DNA of 64,000 bases, taken from contig NZ_CP154826.1 in the NCBI RefSeq assembly GCF_039613825.1, positions 682,001 through 746,000 of the forward strand, given 5' to 3'. The DNA comes from Diaminobutyricibacter sp. McL0608. GTDB taxonomy: Bacteria > Actinomycetota > Actinomycetes > Actinomycetales > Microbacteriaceae. The translations under genes were made by a program, and so were the position numbers. This document shows positions 16,432-25,718 of this stretch, piece by piece. Within the stretch, counting starts at the first letter, position 1; each line of letters opens with the position of its first letter. The notes beneath the pieces were generated by a model, which worked only from the letters and a program-made list of their open reading frames with translations, was not told where the DNA came from and did not search any database.

Positions 16432-17634
16432 GTGACCCAGACATCGGCCCGAAGCGCATCCGCGCGTGGGATGCGCCCCCTGGCGCGCCCGCGCGACTGC
16501 CTCCTCGGCGGCGTCTCGGTCGCGCTCGCCGACCACCTCGGCTGGTCGGTGGCCGTGGTGCGCTGGAGTTTCGTGGCGCTTTCCTTCGCGGGTGGTGCGG
16601 GCATCCTGCTCTACCTGTGGCTGTGGGCGCTGACCCCGCTGCGCGAACCGGACCCGGAGGCGCCGGATGCGACGACCATCCGCCGTCGGGTGCCGGTGGC
16701 ATGGCTGCTGGTCGCGCTTGCTGCGGTGAGCGGGATCGCGGGAGTCGCCGCCGCCGCGCTGAACGGGTCAGGTCAGAGTCTCGTCGTGGCAGTGGCCGTG
16801 ATGGTCGCGCTCGCCGTCGCCGCTGTGGCCTGGGATCAGTTCGCGGACGGCAGCGATGTCGCGCCCCGTCAGGCATCGTCGACCGCACTGCGGGTGACGG
16901 CCGGCGCCTTCCTCCTCGCCATGGGCGCGGTGCTGACGGCGGGAGCGGGGCGGGCGGACTCCGGCTGGGTGTGGTTGTTGGTGATCGTGACGGTGTTCGC
17001 GGGGGCGGCTGTGCTGCTCGGGCCGTGGGCGATCCGGCTCTGGCGGGAGCTCATCGCTGAACGGACCGCCCGGGTGCGCGAGGAGCAGCGCGCGGAGATC
17101 GCCGCCCACCTGCACGACTCGGTGCTGCAGACGCTCGCGCTCATCCAGAACCGCGCAGGCGCATCCAGTGAGGTCGCGCGGATCGCGCGTGCCCAGGAGC
17201 GGGAGCTCCGCGACTGGCTGTACGCGGGTGCGGAGGCGCCGAATCGCGACCTGGCCACCGAGATCCGTGAGTTCGCCGCGGCGGTCGAGCTCGACCATCC
17301 TGTGCGCATCGAGGTGGTCGCCGTCGGCGAGCCGGTCGACTCCGTCACCCCGGAGCTTGCGGCCGCCGCCCGTGAGGCGATGCTGAACGCCGCGCGCCAC
17401 GCCGGCGGCGACGTCGCGGTCTACCTGGAGAACTCGGCAGCGGCGGTGGACGTCTTCATCCGCGACCGGGGGCCCGGATTCGACCTGTCGGCCGTGCCGG
17501 AGGACAGACTGGGGGTGCGCGAATCCATCATCGGGCGCATGCGGCGCGCCGGGGGGCAGGCGACGGTTTCGAAAGGCGCAGGCGGCACAGGCACGGAAGT
17601 GCACCTGCACCTCGACCACGGGAGTGAGACATGA
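16432..17634 (+). CDS. PspC-domain sensor histidine kinase
   Basis: The 400-residue protein begins with a PspC domain (RDCLLGGVSVALADHLGWSVAVVRW), followed by four more hydrophobic helices. A dimerisation/phosphoacceptor segment (AEIAAHLHDSVLQTLALIQ, His as phosphorylation site) and a C-terminal HATPase domain (EAMLNAARHAGG N-box; DRGPGFDLS; GGTGTEVHLHL) follow. GTG 16432 is chosen because upstream codons overlap the divergent gene and the PspC domain starts soon after. It overlaps the response-regulator gene by 4 bp. It should sense envelope state and phosphorylate the LuxR-type regulator. Confidence 0.85.
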   Translation: MTQTSARSASARGMRPLARPRDCLLGGVSVALADHLGWSVAVVRWSFVALSFAGGAGILLYLWLWALTPLREPDPEAPDATTIRRRVPVAWLLVALAAVSGIAGVAAAALNGSGQSLVVAVAVMVALAVAAVAWDQFADGSDVAPRQASSTALRVTAGAFLLAMGAVLTAGAGRADSGWVWLLVIVTVFAGAAVLLGPWAIRLWRELIAERTARVREEQRAEIAAHLHDSVLQTLALIQNRAGASSEVARIARAQERELRDWLYAGAEAPNRDLATEIREFAAAVELDHPVRIEVVAVGEPVDSVTPELAAAAREAMLNAARHAGGDVAVYLENSAAAVDVFIRDRGPGFDLSAVPEDRLGVRESIIGRMRRAGGQATVSKGAGGTGTEVHLHLDHGSET

Positions 17635-18359
17635 GCGAGCCGGAGACGCCCGCAGCGGGCGAGGCGGATGCGTCGGAGCCGTCGGAGCGGTCCGAGCGGT
17701 CCGAGCGCGAACCGATCACGGTCGTGATCGTGGACGACCATTCGATCTTCCGGTCCGGACTGCGCGCCGACCTCGACCATCGCCTCGTCGTGGTGGCTGA
17801 GGCGGCGGATGTGGATGCTGCGGTCGCCGCCATCGTCGCGTCGCGTCCGGCCGTGGTCCTGCTCGACGTGCACCTGCCCGGTGGGGGTGGAGGCGGGGGC
17901 GCCGAAGTGGTGCGGCGCACGATCGGAGACTTTCCCGAGACGCGTTTTCTGGCGCTGAGCGTGTCGGATGCGGCCGAGGATGTCGTGGGCGTCATCCGGG
18001 CGGGCGCCCGCGGGTACCTCACCAAGGGAAGCTCCGGAGATGACGTCAGTCGCGCGGTCGTGGCGGTCGCGAGCGGAGACGCCGTCTTCTCGCCCCGGCT
18101 GGCCGGCTTCGTCCTCGACGCGTTCGGCGCCGCAGCGGGGGAGCAGGCGGAGGCGGTGGATGAGCTGGACCGGCTGTCGGCGCGGGAACGCGAGGTGATG
18201 AGACTGATCGCACGCGGCTACGCGTACAAGGAGGTCGCAGCGGAGCTGTTCATCTCGGTCAAGACGGTCGAGACCCACGTGTCCGCAGTGCTGCGCAAGC
18301 TGCAGCTGTCGTCCCGCCACGAGCTGACCGCCTGGGCACTGGAGCGCAAGCTCCTCTGA
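17631..18359 (+). CDS. LuxR/NarL-family response regulator
   Basis: The 242-residue product has a receiver domain (VVIVDDHSIFRSGL; phosphorylated Asp in VLLDVHLPG; Lys in YLTKGSS) and a C-terminal LuxR helix-turn-helix (LSAREREVMRLIARGYAYKEVAAELFISVKTVETHVSAVLRKL). The N-terminal 28 residues are acidic and Ser/Glu-rich with SERSERSER repeats. It forms the cognate pair with the upstream kinase (ATGA overlap) and probably controls the divergent PspC operon. Confidence 0.9.
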   Translation: MSEPETPAAGEADASEPSERSERSEREPITVVIVDDHSIFRSGLRADLDHRLVVVAEAADVDAAVAAIVASRPAVVLLDVHLPGGGGGGGAEVVRRTIGDFPETRFLALSVSDAAEDVVGVIRAGARGYLTKGSSGDDVSRAVVAVASGDAVFSPRLAGFVLDAFGAAAGEQAEAVDELDRLSAREREVMRLIARGYAYKEVAAELFISVKTVETHVSAVLRKLQLSSRHELTAWALERKLL

Positions 18360-18372
18360 CCGGTCGCTTCGG

Positions 18373-18429
18373 CCAGTCGTCACCAACGCCCCAACTTCGC
18401 GTCCATTTCGGGGACTTCGTGACGACTGG
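18373..18429. repeat. Hairpin A1 overlapping the 3' end of the decayed endonuclease gene
   Basis: Perfect 11-bp outer arms CCAGTCGTCAC (18373-18383) and GTGACGACTGG (18419-18429), with further imperfect pairing inwards to CCCC/GGGG. The stop codon of the minus-strand pseudogene lies in its arm. Related to hairpin A2 at the other end of the same gene. Confidence 0.8.
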
Positions 18430-19148
18430 GTGCGGTCGCAAGGATGGAGCGGATACGGGCTAGGAGCTGATCGGGGTCGCGCATGTCGTCGGCGCCGATC
18501 TGTACGATCGTCCATCCGTCTGCCTGGAGTCGGATCGCACGTGTCAGGTCGTGACGATATTGAGCGCGGAATCTGTGGCCGGATGACGTCGTGATCGGCT
18601 GATTCACGGATAAGCCGGAAAGGCCTGCCCTGACGAGCACGAGCCGCAGCATCGATTCCTGCGGCGACTCGGATCGGTCATGGAGAAGCTCGTAAGCCTC
18701 TCGGAGGCGTACCCGACCTCTCGAGCCGCGCCACGACAGTATCGCGGAACCAAGTTCGTCGAAGGTGATCAGCCCCCGCGTCGAGTGGATGATTCGGTCG
18801 CCCGCCGCGACGAGTGAGCCGACGTCGAGCAGCGCACCCAGCTCGCACCAGGTGCGCGCAGGGCAGCTGACGGGAATGCCCTGAACAGTGGTCAACTCTT
18901 CCTCGTGGAACTGCACGGAGTGTGCAACGACGCCTTTCACCCGAGGCGCCCTCGACGGTTGTGGAACCGAGATGTGAAGACGAGGATCCGTCGCGAACCG
19001 GAGCGGTGGCGCGGATGCGCACGCCGCGAAACGGTCGGCGCAGATCTCTGCCCTGCAGTCGTCGCTCGCTCAGGCCATCATCCCGTCCCGCGCGCAGGGC
19101 AAAGGGCCCATGTTTCAGGTGATCGGGGAGCGGCGTCCGGCGAGGCAT
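18380..19148 (-). pseudogene. Decayed endonuclease-domain (DUF559-like) gene
   Basis: The N-terminal part (MPRRTPLPDHLKHGPFALR ... PFRGVRI) is in one frame from ATG 19148. The rest (VKGVVAHSVQF ... IPVSCPARTWCELGALLDVGSLVAAGD ... SPQESMLRLVLVRAGL) is in another, ending at 18380. Compared with the intact paralogue at 41066-42025, the region after PFRGVRI is missing about 45 residues. The catalytic core (the equivalent of HPDLLLPDDRVTFEYEG) is also missing: the sequence jumps from SGHRFRAQYRHDL straight to LQADGWTIVQI. One frameshift and at least two deletions indicate loss of nuclease function. Confidence 0.75.
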
Positions 19149-19215
19149 ACCGTCCAGCTTGCCGCCCTCGGCGACGTCTCAGCCCTTATCCACATCCTCA
19201 CCCCCGACCGGTTAA

Positions 19216-19274
19216 TCGAGTCGTCAGCAACCGACCGATGCCTCACGCGGGTCGGGGAGTTGGTGACGACTCGA
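19216..19274. repeat. Hairpin A2 upstream of the decayed endonuclease gene
   Basis: Arms TCGAGTCGTCAGCAAC (19216-19231) and GTTGGTGACGACTCGA (19259-19274) pair with one mismatch. Read on the minus strand it shares AGTCGTCAC, AA and TCCCCGA with hairpin A1, so the two are related copies. It lies 68 bp before the pseudogene start. Confidence 0.8.
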
Positions 19275-19290
19275 CCTGCGGCAGCTGGGG

Positions 19291-20490
19291 CTATGCGAAG
19301 AGGCGCTGCAGCCGGCGCACGCCCTCGAGCAGCTCGTCGTCGCCGAGTGCGTATGACAGCCGCAGGTAGCCGGAGGGGCCGAACGCCTCGCCGGGAACCG
19401 TCGCGACCTCCGCCTGCTCGAGGATGAGGTCGGCGAGCTCGAGCGAGGTGGTCGACGTCACGCCGCCCCACGTGCGTCCGAGCAGGCCCGAGACGTCGGG
19501 GTAGACGTAGAACGCGCCGAGCGGGGTCGGCGTGACGACACCCTCGATCGCGTTCAGCTCGGCGACGATCGTCTTGCGCCGCCGGTCGAACGCGAGACGC
19601 ATCTGCTCCTCGGCCTCCTGCGGGCCGGTGAGGGCTTCGAGTGCCGCCCGCTGCGAGATGTTCGACACATTGGACGACAGGTGCGACTGCAGGTTGCCGG
19701 CCGCTGCGATCACGTCGGCCGGGCCGACCATCCACCCCACGCGCCAGCCCGTCATCGCATACGTCTTGGCGACGCCGTTGACGAGTATGGTGCGGTCGGC
19801 GAGTGCGGGCACGGCCTCGACGATCGACACCGCCTTCACGCCGTCGTAGGTCAGGTTCTGATAGATCTCGTCGCTGATCACCCAGAGTCCGTGCTCGTCG
19901 GCCCACTCGCCGATCGCCTTCGTCTGCTCCGGGGTGTAGACGGACCCGGTCGGGTTCGACGGGGAGACGAAAAGCAGCACCTTCGTGCGGTCGGTGCGAG
20001 CGGCCTCCAGCTGGTCGACGGTGACCAGATAGTCCTGGTCGGCCCCGGCGAAGACGTCGACCTGGGTGCCGCCGGCGAGCTTGATCGCCTCGGGGTACGT
20101 GGTCCAGTAGGGGGTCGGCACGAGTACTTCGTCGCCCGGGTCGAGCAGCGTCGCGAAGGCCTGGTAGACCGCCTGTTTGCCGCCGTTGGTGACGACGACC
20201 CGGGAGGCCGCGACCTCGAGCCCGGAGTCCCGCAGGGTCTTGGCCGCGATCGCCTCACGCAACTCGGGCAGTCCTGCAGCCGGCGTGTAGCGGTAGTTGC
20301 GGGGATCGCGAACGGCGGCCAGCGCCGCCTCGACGATGTTGTCCGGTGTGACGAAGTCGGGTTCGCCCGCCGCGTAGCTGATCACGGGGCGGCCCTGCGC
20401 CTTCAGCGCTTTGGCCTTCGCGTCGACCTTGAGGGTGGCGGACTCCGCGATGGAGCCGATTCTCTTCGAAATTCGTGGTGATCCGGTCAC
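19291..20490 (-). CDS. aspC: Aspartate/aromatic aminotransferase (class I, PLP-dependent)
   Basis: The 399-residue protein has the fold-type I aminotransferase hallmarks: [45 protein letters not shown], the PLP-lysine in [17 protein letters not shown], and the carboxylate-binding Arg near GYLRLSYA. It most likely interconverts aspartate and oxaloacetate. Its position before tRNA-Trp and secE-nusG is the usual actinobacterial order. The GTG start has no Shine-Dalgarno sequence but a -10-like TATGCT ends 6 nt upstream (20497-20502), suggesting a leaderless mRNA. Confidence 0.9.
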   Translation of the reverse strand: MTGSPRISKRIGSIAESATLKVDAKAKALKAQGRPVISYAAGEPDFVTPDNIVEAALAAVRDPRNYRYTPAAGLPELREAIAAKTLRDSGLEVAASRVVVTNGGKQAVYQAFATLLDPGDEVLVPTPYWTTYPEAIKLAGGTQVDVFAGADQDYLVTVDQLEAARTDRTKVLLFVSPSNPTGSVYTPEQTKAIGEWADEHGLWVISDEIYQNLTYDGVKAVSIVEAVPALADRTILVNGVAKTYAMTGWRVGWMVGPADVIAAAGNLQSHLSSNVSNISQRAALEALTGPQEAEEQMRLAFDRRRKTIVAELNAIEGVVTPTPLGAFYVYPDVSGLLGRTWGGVTSTTSLELADLILEQAEVATVPGEAFGPSGYLRLSYALGDDELLEGVRRLQRLFA

Positions 20491-20584
20491 CGTTCCAGCA
20501 TAGGGTGGACGATGGATGCGCGGCCGGGGCCCTCGACTTTACAGTGCTGCAAGCGTCACCTACACTTGGTCGAGGTAGTTGAAA

Positions 20585-20649
20585 TCTGCCATGCTTTTTT
20601 GCGCCCTTTTTTGGCAGAGCAACGCGTTGCTCCGTAAGAAACCTCGGAG
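20585..20649. promoter_or_regulatory. Palindromes in the aspC-tRNA-Trp intergenic region
   Basis: The 216-bp gap 20491-20706 contains TCTGCCA / TGGCAGA (20585-20591 and 20612-20618) enclosing two T-runs, a perfect 16-bp palindrome GAGCAACGCGTTGCTC (20617-20632), and GCTCCG / CGGAGC (20628-20649). This is probably the tRNA promoter region with control structures; the exact promoter is unclear. Confidence 0.45.
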
Positions 20650-20706
20650 CTTCTTCGAGTAGCCTGAGCCTGAGACGAGCGTAAGAGTGTGTCGCGTTTC
20701 TTCCCT

Positions 20707-20779
20707 AGGGCGGTGGCTCAATTGGTAGAGCAGCGGTCTCCAAAACCGCAGGTTGCAGGTTCGAGTCCTGTCCGCCCTG
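20707..20779 (+). tRNA. tRNA-Trp (anticodon CCA)
   Basis: A 73-nt cloverleaf: acceptor AGGGCGG (20707-20713) with CCGCCCT (20772-20778), anticodon stem GCGGT/ACCGC, loop CTCCAAA with anticodon CCA at 20740-20742, T-arm containing GGTTCGAGTCC, discriminator G. The 3' CCA is not encoded. Confidence 0.96.
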
Positions 20780-20821
20780 CAAGTCGGCATTTACATGTCG
20801 GCCCACGAAAGGTGTAACTAG

Positions 20822-21094
20822 GTGGCCCGAAAAGTTATCGACGAGCCGAGCGAGGAAATCGTCGCAAACGCGAAAAAGGATCGCGCTGAGAAGCGTGGAC
20901 CTTTCGCGCGGTTCGCCCTGTTCATCCGCCAGGTGATGCTGGAGCTGAGAAAGGTCGTCACGCCCACCCGGCGCGAGCTGCTCAGCTACACGGGTGTCGT
21001 GCTGGTGTTCGTGGTCATCATGATGGCGCTGGTATCACTGCTCGACTGGGTCTTCGGGCTCCTTGTCGTGTGGGTGTTCGGTAACCCGACGTAG
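20822..21094 (+). CDS. secE: Preprotein translocase subunit SecE
   Basis: The 90-residue protein has a basic N-terminal segment (KKDRAEKRGPFARFALFIRQVMLELRKVVTPTRREL) and one C-terminal transmembrane helix, the usual short SecE form. The start is GTG 20822. It forms part of the SecYEG channel in the cytoplasmic membrane. tRNA-Trp precedes and nusG follows, as is standard. Confidence 0.95.
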   Translation: MARKVIDEPSEEIVANAKKDRAEKRGPFARFALFIRQVMLELRKVVTPTRRELLSYTGVVLVFVVIMMALVSLLDWVFGLLVVWVFGNPT

Positions 21095-21185
21095 CCGTCA
21101 CGCGTCACCGGAGCTTCCGGTGGCGGTGCCTGATGCAACAGCGCCGGATGCACGAGGGGCTGCATCGGCAAACAAGAGAAATGGA

Positions 21186-22121
21186 ATGAATTCAGTGTCT
21201 GAGACAAATCGCGACGACGTGGACTGGGCGACGGCAGCCGAGCAGTCCTCCGAAGACGATGAGGCGCAGACCGGCAACGTTCTGGCCTCGCAGGAGGACT
21301 CGGTCGACGCGGCCGAGCACGAGGCACTCCACGTCGTGGCCGAGGACGGCACCGAGATCGATCTCGACGCCGTACTCGACGCCATGGCAGAAGCTGTCGA
21401 CCCCGAGGCCGACCGCGTCGTGGACGAGGCACTCGAAGTCGACTCCGCCGAAGAAGCCGAGGCGGCCGTCGAGGCTGTCGAAGACGAAGAGGCCAGCCCC
21501 GCAGACCCGTATGACGACTTCCGTGCCGAGCTGCGCAGCAAGCCCGGCAAGTGGTACGTCATCCACTCCTACGCAGGCTTCGAGCGCCGCGTGAAGTCGA
21601 ACATCGAGAACCGCATGGTGTCGATGTCGATGGAGGACTTCATCTTCCAGGTCGAGGTTCCGATGGAAGATGTCGTCGAGATCAAGAACGGCCAGCGCAA
21701 GATGGTCAACCGCGTGCGCATCCCCGGCTACGTGCTGGTGCGCATGGACCTCAACGAGGACAGCTGGTCCGTCATCCGCCACACTCCGGGCGTCACCGGC
21801 TTCGTCGGCAACTCGCACAACCCGACCCCGCTGCGTTTCGAAGAAGCGTTCTCGATGCTGAAGAGCCTGGTGCAGATCCAGGAGGCTCCGGCCGCGAAGG
21901 GTGCAGGCGCCAAGGGCGGCAAGACTGCGGCACGTGTCATCCCCGCCGAGATCGACTTCGAGATCGGCGAGACGATCACCATCAAGGAAGGCTCCTTCGC
22001 CGGTCTTCCCGGTTCGATCAGCGAGATCAAGCCCGAGAGCGGCAAGCTCACCGTGCTCGTGTCGCTCTTCGAGCGCGAGACCCCGGTCGAGCTCAGCTTC
22101 GACCAGGTCACCAAGCTCTAA
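21186..22121 (+). CDS. nusG: Transcription termination/antitermination factor NusG
   Basis: The 311-residue protein has an acidic, Ala/Glu/Asp-rich N-terminal extension of about 115 residues, followed by the NGN domain (KWYVIHSYAGFERRVKSNIENR, PGYVLVRMDL) and a KOW domain (GETITIKEGSFAGLPGSISEI). The long acidic extension is common in actinobacterial NusG. ATG 21186 is the first plausible start; a later GTG 21195 is possible. It binds RNA polymerase and couples transcription with translation or Rho. Confidence 0.95.
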   Translation: MNSVSETNRDDVDWATAAEQSSEDDEAQTGNVLASQEDSVDAAEHEALHVVAEDGTEIDLDAVLDAMAEAVDPEADRVVDEALEVDSAEEAEAAVEAVEDEEASPADPYDDFRAELRSKPGKWYVIHSYAGFERRVKSNIENRMVSMSMEDFIFQVEVPMEDVVEIKNGQRKMVNRVRIPGYVLVRMDLNEDSWSVIRHTPGVTGFVGNSHNPTPLRFEEAFSMLKSLVQIQEAPAAKGAGAKGGKTAARVIPAEIDFEIGETITIKEGSFAGLPGSISEIKPESGKLTVLVSLFERETPVELSFDQVTKL

Positions 22122-22137
22122 CACGATTTTCAGTTCA

Positions 22138-22165
22138 CCGGGTCTCGGAAAGGCCGAGAAACCGG
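22138..22165 (+). other. Hairpin between nusG and rplK
   Basis: TCTCGG (22143-22148) pairs with CCGAGA (22154-22159), extended by CCGG on each side. It may be a partial terminator or part of the rplKA leader RNA; there is no T-tract. Confidence 0.4.
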
Positions 22166-22220
22166 GAGAGCGGACCGGGTTCGCCCGTGAAGCTCGAATA
22201 CCCACAAAGAAGGAAGAAAC

Positions 22221-22652
22221 ATGGCACCGAAGAAGAAGGTCACTGGTCTGATTAAGCTTCAGATCAATGCCGGCGCCGCCAACCCTGCACCGCCTATCGG
22301 CCCGGCGCTCGGTCAGCACGGCGTGAACATCATGGAGTTCTGCAAGGCGTACAACGCGGCCACCGAGTCGCAGCGCGGCAACGTCATCCCGGTTGAGATC
22401 ACCGTTTACGAGGACCGCTCGTTCACGTTCATCCTGAAGACCCCGCCCGCCGCCGAGCTCATCAAGAAGGCTGCAGGAGTCGCCAAGGGTTCCGGCACGC
22501 CGCACACCGTCAAGGTCGCGAAGCTCAGCCAGGAGCAGGTCCGCTCCATCGCCGAGCAGAAGATGGTCGACCTCAACGCGAACGACCTCGACGCAGCGTC
22601 GAAGATCATCGCAGGCACCGCCCGCTCCATGGGCATCACGGTCGAGGGCTAA
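22221..22652 (+). CDS. rplK: 50S ribosomal protein L11
   Basis: A 143-residue protein with the typical start [41 protein letters not shown] split over residues 4-45 and the C-terminal rRNA-binding domain ([25 protein letters not shown]). AGGAAG lies upstream of the ATG. It is part of the GTPase-associated centre of the large subunit. Confidence 0.97.
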
Positions 22653-22739
22653 GCGCACACCGCTTTCCCTCCCACCAGGAAACACGTGGCAGAGCCAGCC
22701 AGGCTCATCCAGACCACAATCTCGAATCAGGAGAAACAA

Positions 22740-23429
22740 ATGGCACAGAAGTCCAAGGCTTACCGGGCCGCGGCCGAGAAGATCGAGCCCGGAAAGTACT
22801 ACACCCCCAGCGAAGCTGTCGAACTCGCACGCGAGACCGGCTCCGCCAAGTTCAACTCGACCGTCGAGGTCGCACTCAAGCTCGGCGTCGACCCGCGCAA
22901 GGCGGACCAGATGGTCCGCGGTACCGTCATTCTTCCTCACGGTACCGGCAAGACCGCGCGCGTCATCGTGTTCGCCACCGGCCCCGCGGCCGAAGCGGCC
23001 ATCGCTGCAGGCGCTGACGAGGTCGGCGGCGCCGAGCTCATCGAGAAGGTCGCCGGCGGCTACACCTCGTTCGACTCGGCTGTCTCCACCCCGGAGCTCA
23101 TGGGCCAGGTCGGTCGCCTCGGTAAGGTCCTCGGTCCCCGTGGCCTCATGCCGAACCCGAAGACCGGTACGGTCACGCCCGACGTCGCGAAGGCCGTCTC
23201 CGACATCAAGGGCGGAAAGATCGAGTTCCGCGTCGACAAGCACTCCAACGTGCACTTCGTCGTCGGCAAGGCGGGCTTCACCGCCGAGCAGCTGAACGAG
23301 AACATTCGCACCGCACTCGAAGAGGTCGTTCGCCTGAAGCCGTCGTCGTCGAAGGGCCGCTACATCCAGAAGGGCGCCGTGTCGACCACGTTCGGCCCCG
23401 GCATTCCGCTGGATGTCAACGCGATCTAG
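22740..23429 (+). CDS. rplA: 50S ribosomal protein L1
   Basis: A 229-residue protein containing the L1 signature ([44 protein letters not shown]). ATG 22740 is chosen because AGGAG lies just before it; an upstream in-frame GTG at 22686 lacks this. It forms the L1 stalk and in many bacteria represses its own mRNA. Confidence 0.97.
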   Translation: MAQKSKAYRAAAEKIEPGKYYTPSEAVELARETGSAKFNSTVEVALKLGVDPRKADQMVRGTVILPHGTGKTARVIVFATGPAAEAAIAAGADEVGGAELIEKVAGGYTSFDSAVSTPELMGQVGRLGKVLGPRGLMPNPKTGTVTPDVAKAVSDIKGGKIEFRVDKHSNVHFVVGKAGFTAEQLNENIRTALEEVVRLKPSSSKGRYIQKGAVSTTFGPGIPLDVNAI

Positions 23430-23444
23430 TCGCACCACGCCGTG

Positions 23445-23475
23445 AAGGCCCGCTCCCCTCGGGGGCGGGCCTTTT
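23445..23475 (+). terminator. Rho-independent terminator after rplA
   Basis: AAGGCCCGC pairs with GCGGGCCTT around a GC-rich loop and is followed by TTTT (23472-23475). It is the classical terminator of the rplKA unit. A 12-bp palindrome AATGCATGCATT (23485-23496) plus a T-run follows. Confidence 0.88.
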
Positions 23476-23623
23476 CGCATCCCGAATGCATGCATTTTTT
23501 CAGGCAGGTAACTATTTCGACAGACCTGTCTACCCCATCTTGCGGCTAGAACGAATGCTGGTCTACTGTCGCGATTGTGTGCGCGTCGCGCACCGTCTCA
23601 CTGCCGAGTAAAGGACGACATCA

Positions 23624-25633
23624 ATGACATCTCGCGTCATGCGTCGAGCCCTCCATAAGAGGACCGTTGCAATCCTGGCAACCGCGACCGCTGTGGTCGC
23701 ACTATCGATGACCGGAATAGGGGGAGCAGTCGCCGCCGATCGGGTCAGCTATTCGGGTTCCGTCCCCAAATGGGCGACCCCGGCCAATGACGCGGGCGCG
23801 GCGCCCGCGGCGCAGACCTTCGAGGGGGAGATCTTCCTGCCCCTCCGCGACCAGGCCGGCGCCGTCGCCCTGGCGAAGGCTGTCTCCTCTCCGCTCAACT
23901 CCGGCTTCCGCAAGGGGCTGCGCCCGTCAGCCTGGATCGCGCGGTTCTCGCCGACCAAGGCCGACTTCAACGCGAATATCACCTACCTGAAGAGTCAGGG
24001 ACTGACGATCTTCGCAACCCCGGCCAACCGCGAGTTCATCGTCTTCCGCGGCACTGCAGCCCAGCTGGGCGCCGCCTTCTCGACGAGCCTGCACACCTAC
24101 GCCGTCGACAAGCACCGGATCGTCGGCCCGTCACGGGCGCCGTCGGTGCCGTCAGCGCTCGCAACGAAGGTGTCGGGCATCAGCCTCGACCAGTCGCGGA
24201 TGCTCACCAGGCCGGATCTGGCAACGCCCGAGGGCGGAACGGGGTCGAGCGAACCGAGCATCACGCGCAAGGCTGCGGATGCACCTGTGGTTCAGACCCC
24301 GTGCTCGAACTATGCCGGTGAGCACTCTGCCACGGTCCCTGCCGCCTACAACGGTCAGACCGTCTACCCGACCTACATCTGCGGGTACACACCGTCGCAG
24401 CTGCGTTCGGCGTACGGCCTAGACAAGCTGAACAAGGCCGGCGTGAACGGCAAGGGACAGACCATCGCGATCATCGACGCGTACGCTTCGCCGACGATCC
24501 TCGACGACGCGAACACCTACGCGACGGCGGTGGGCGAACCCACACTGAAGGCGGGCCAGTACAAGCAGATCGTTCCCGACAAGAGCCAGTTCGTCGACCA
24601 GGCCCTGTGCCAGGAGCCGAGCGGATGGCAGACGGAGCAGACGCTCGACGTCGAATCGTCGCACGGCATCGCTCCGGGGGCGAACATCCTCTACGTCGGT
24701 GGCTTCAACTGCGGCGGCGGCCTCGACATCGCGATGTCGACGATCCTGGACAACAAGCTCTCGAACATCGTGAGCAACAGCTACGGGAACGTCGGAGAAG
24801 CCGTCCCGACCAACACGCTGCAGGGCCAGAACAACCTGTACGTGCAGGCGGCGGGCGAGGGAATCGGGCTGTACTTCTCGAGCGGTGACAACGGTGACGA
24901 GGTCGCGAAACTCGGCTATGCGTCTCCGGACTTCGCGGCGTCCTCCCCGTGGGTGACCGCGGTCGGCGGCACGAGCATCGGCATCGACAAGAACGGCAAG
25001 ATCGCCTACGAGACCGGCTGGGGTGACACCCGCGACGAAATCACCGTGAACTCTGCTGGCGTCCCGGTCTACGCGAACGCCCTTCCGGGCAGTGCACCTT
25101 CGGGCGGCTTCCGGTTCGGCGCAGGCGGTGGGACCAGCGCGGTCTTCGCCGAGCCCGACTATCAGCGGGGCATCGTTCCGACGTCGCTCTCGCGTGGTTT
25201 CCGGGTTTCGCCTGACGTCTCGGCGATCGCCGATCCGTACACCGGGTTCCTGATCGGCTACAGCCCGATCGTCGACGACACGACGCTCGCCACGGGTCCG
25301 TTCGGTAACGCGACCTTCGGCGGCACGTCGCTCGCGACGCCGGTCGTCGCGGCCCAGATCGCGATCGTGCAGCAGGCCACGCACAAGGTGATCGGGTTCG
25401 CGAACCCGACGCTCTACGGCCTGGACCGCATCCTGCCGAGCGCCTTCCGCGATGTCGTCCCGCAGACGCCGCCGCGTGCGCTGGCGTTCACGAGTCCGGC
25501 GACCGGGCTCAGCTTCCTCATCACGCTCGACACGGACACCTCGCTGAAGACGGCGAAGGGCTATGACGACGTGACCGGGATGGGCGGGGTGACGTTCAAC
25601 CTGCTCACCTTGCTCGCTTCCGGGCGGCACTAG
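23624..25633 (+). CDS. Secreted S53 (sedolisin/kumamolisin) serine-carboxyl protease
   Basis: The 669-residue precursor has a basic N-terminus and a hydrophobic signal segment (VAILATATAVVALSMTGIGGAVA). A pro-kumamolisin activation domain spans ~60-190 and the S53 catalytic domain follows. E338 and D342 (TEQTLDVE) fit the Glu-x-x-x-Asp pair, and S569 lies in FGGTSLATPVVA. A C-terminal YDDVTGMGG fits the calcium-site region. It is expected to be exported, to cut off its prodomain and to digest proteins at acidic pH. It is monocistronic between two terminators. Confidence 0.9.
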   Translation: MTSRVMRRALHKRTVAILATATAVVALSMTGIGGAVAADRVSYSGSVPKWATPANDAGAAPAAQTFEGEIFLPLRDQAGAVALAKAVSSPLNSGFRKGLRPSAWIARFSPTKADFNANITYLKSQGLTIFATPANREFIVFRGTAAQLGAAFSTSLHTYAVDKHRIVGPSRAPSVPSALATKVSGISLDQSRMLTRPDLATPEGGTGSSEPSITRKAADAPVVQTPCSNYAGEHSATVPAAYNGQTVYPTYICGYTPSQLRSAYGLDKLNKAGVNGKGQTIAIIDAYASPTILDDANTYATAVGEPTLKAGQYKQIVPDKSQFVDQALCQEPSGWQTEQTLDVESSHGIAPGANILYVGGFNCGGGLDIAMSTILDNKLSNIVSNSYGNVGEAVPTNTLQGQNNLYVQAAGEGIGLYFSSGDNGDEVAKLGYASPDFAASSPWVTAVGGTSIGIDKNGKIAYETGWGDTRDEITVNSAGVPVYANALPGSAPSGGFRFGAGGGTSAVFAEPDYQRGIVPTSLSRGFRVSPDVSAIADPYTGFLIGYSPIVDDTTLATGPFGNATFGGTSLATPVVAAQIAIVQQATHKVIGFANPTLYGLDRILPSAFRDVVPQTPPRALAFTSPATGLSFLITLDTDTSLKTAKGYDDVTGMGGVTFNLLTLLASGRH

Positions 25634-25671
25634 CCGGGCGTACCGCCGGCATCGGCCGGCATCAGACGGAG

Positions 25672-25706
25672 GGGCGGCTGCGTTTCGGGGCGCAGCCGCC
25701 CTTTCT
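25672..25706 (+). terminator. Terminator after the sedolisin gene
   Basis: GGGCGGCTGCG (25672-25682) pairs with CGCAGCCGCCC (25691-25701) around TTTCGGGG, followed by TTTCTT. Confidence 0.88.
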
Positions 25707-25718
25707 TCGACAGTCACT

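Noticed and set aside
21192-23495. A 767-codon open frame on the minus strand across nusG, rplK and rplA
   Set aside because: It is antisense to three highly conserved genes, has an Asp/Glu/Arg-rich composition typical of the shadow frame in GC-rich DNA, and has no start signal.
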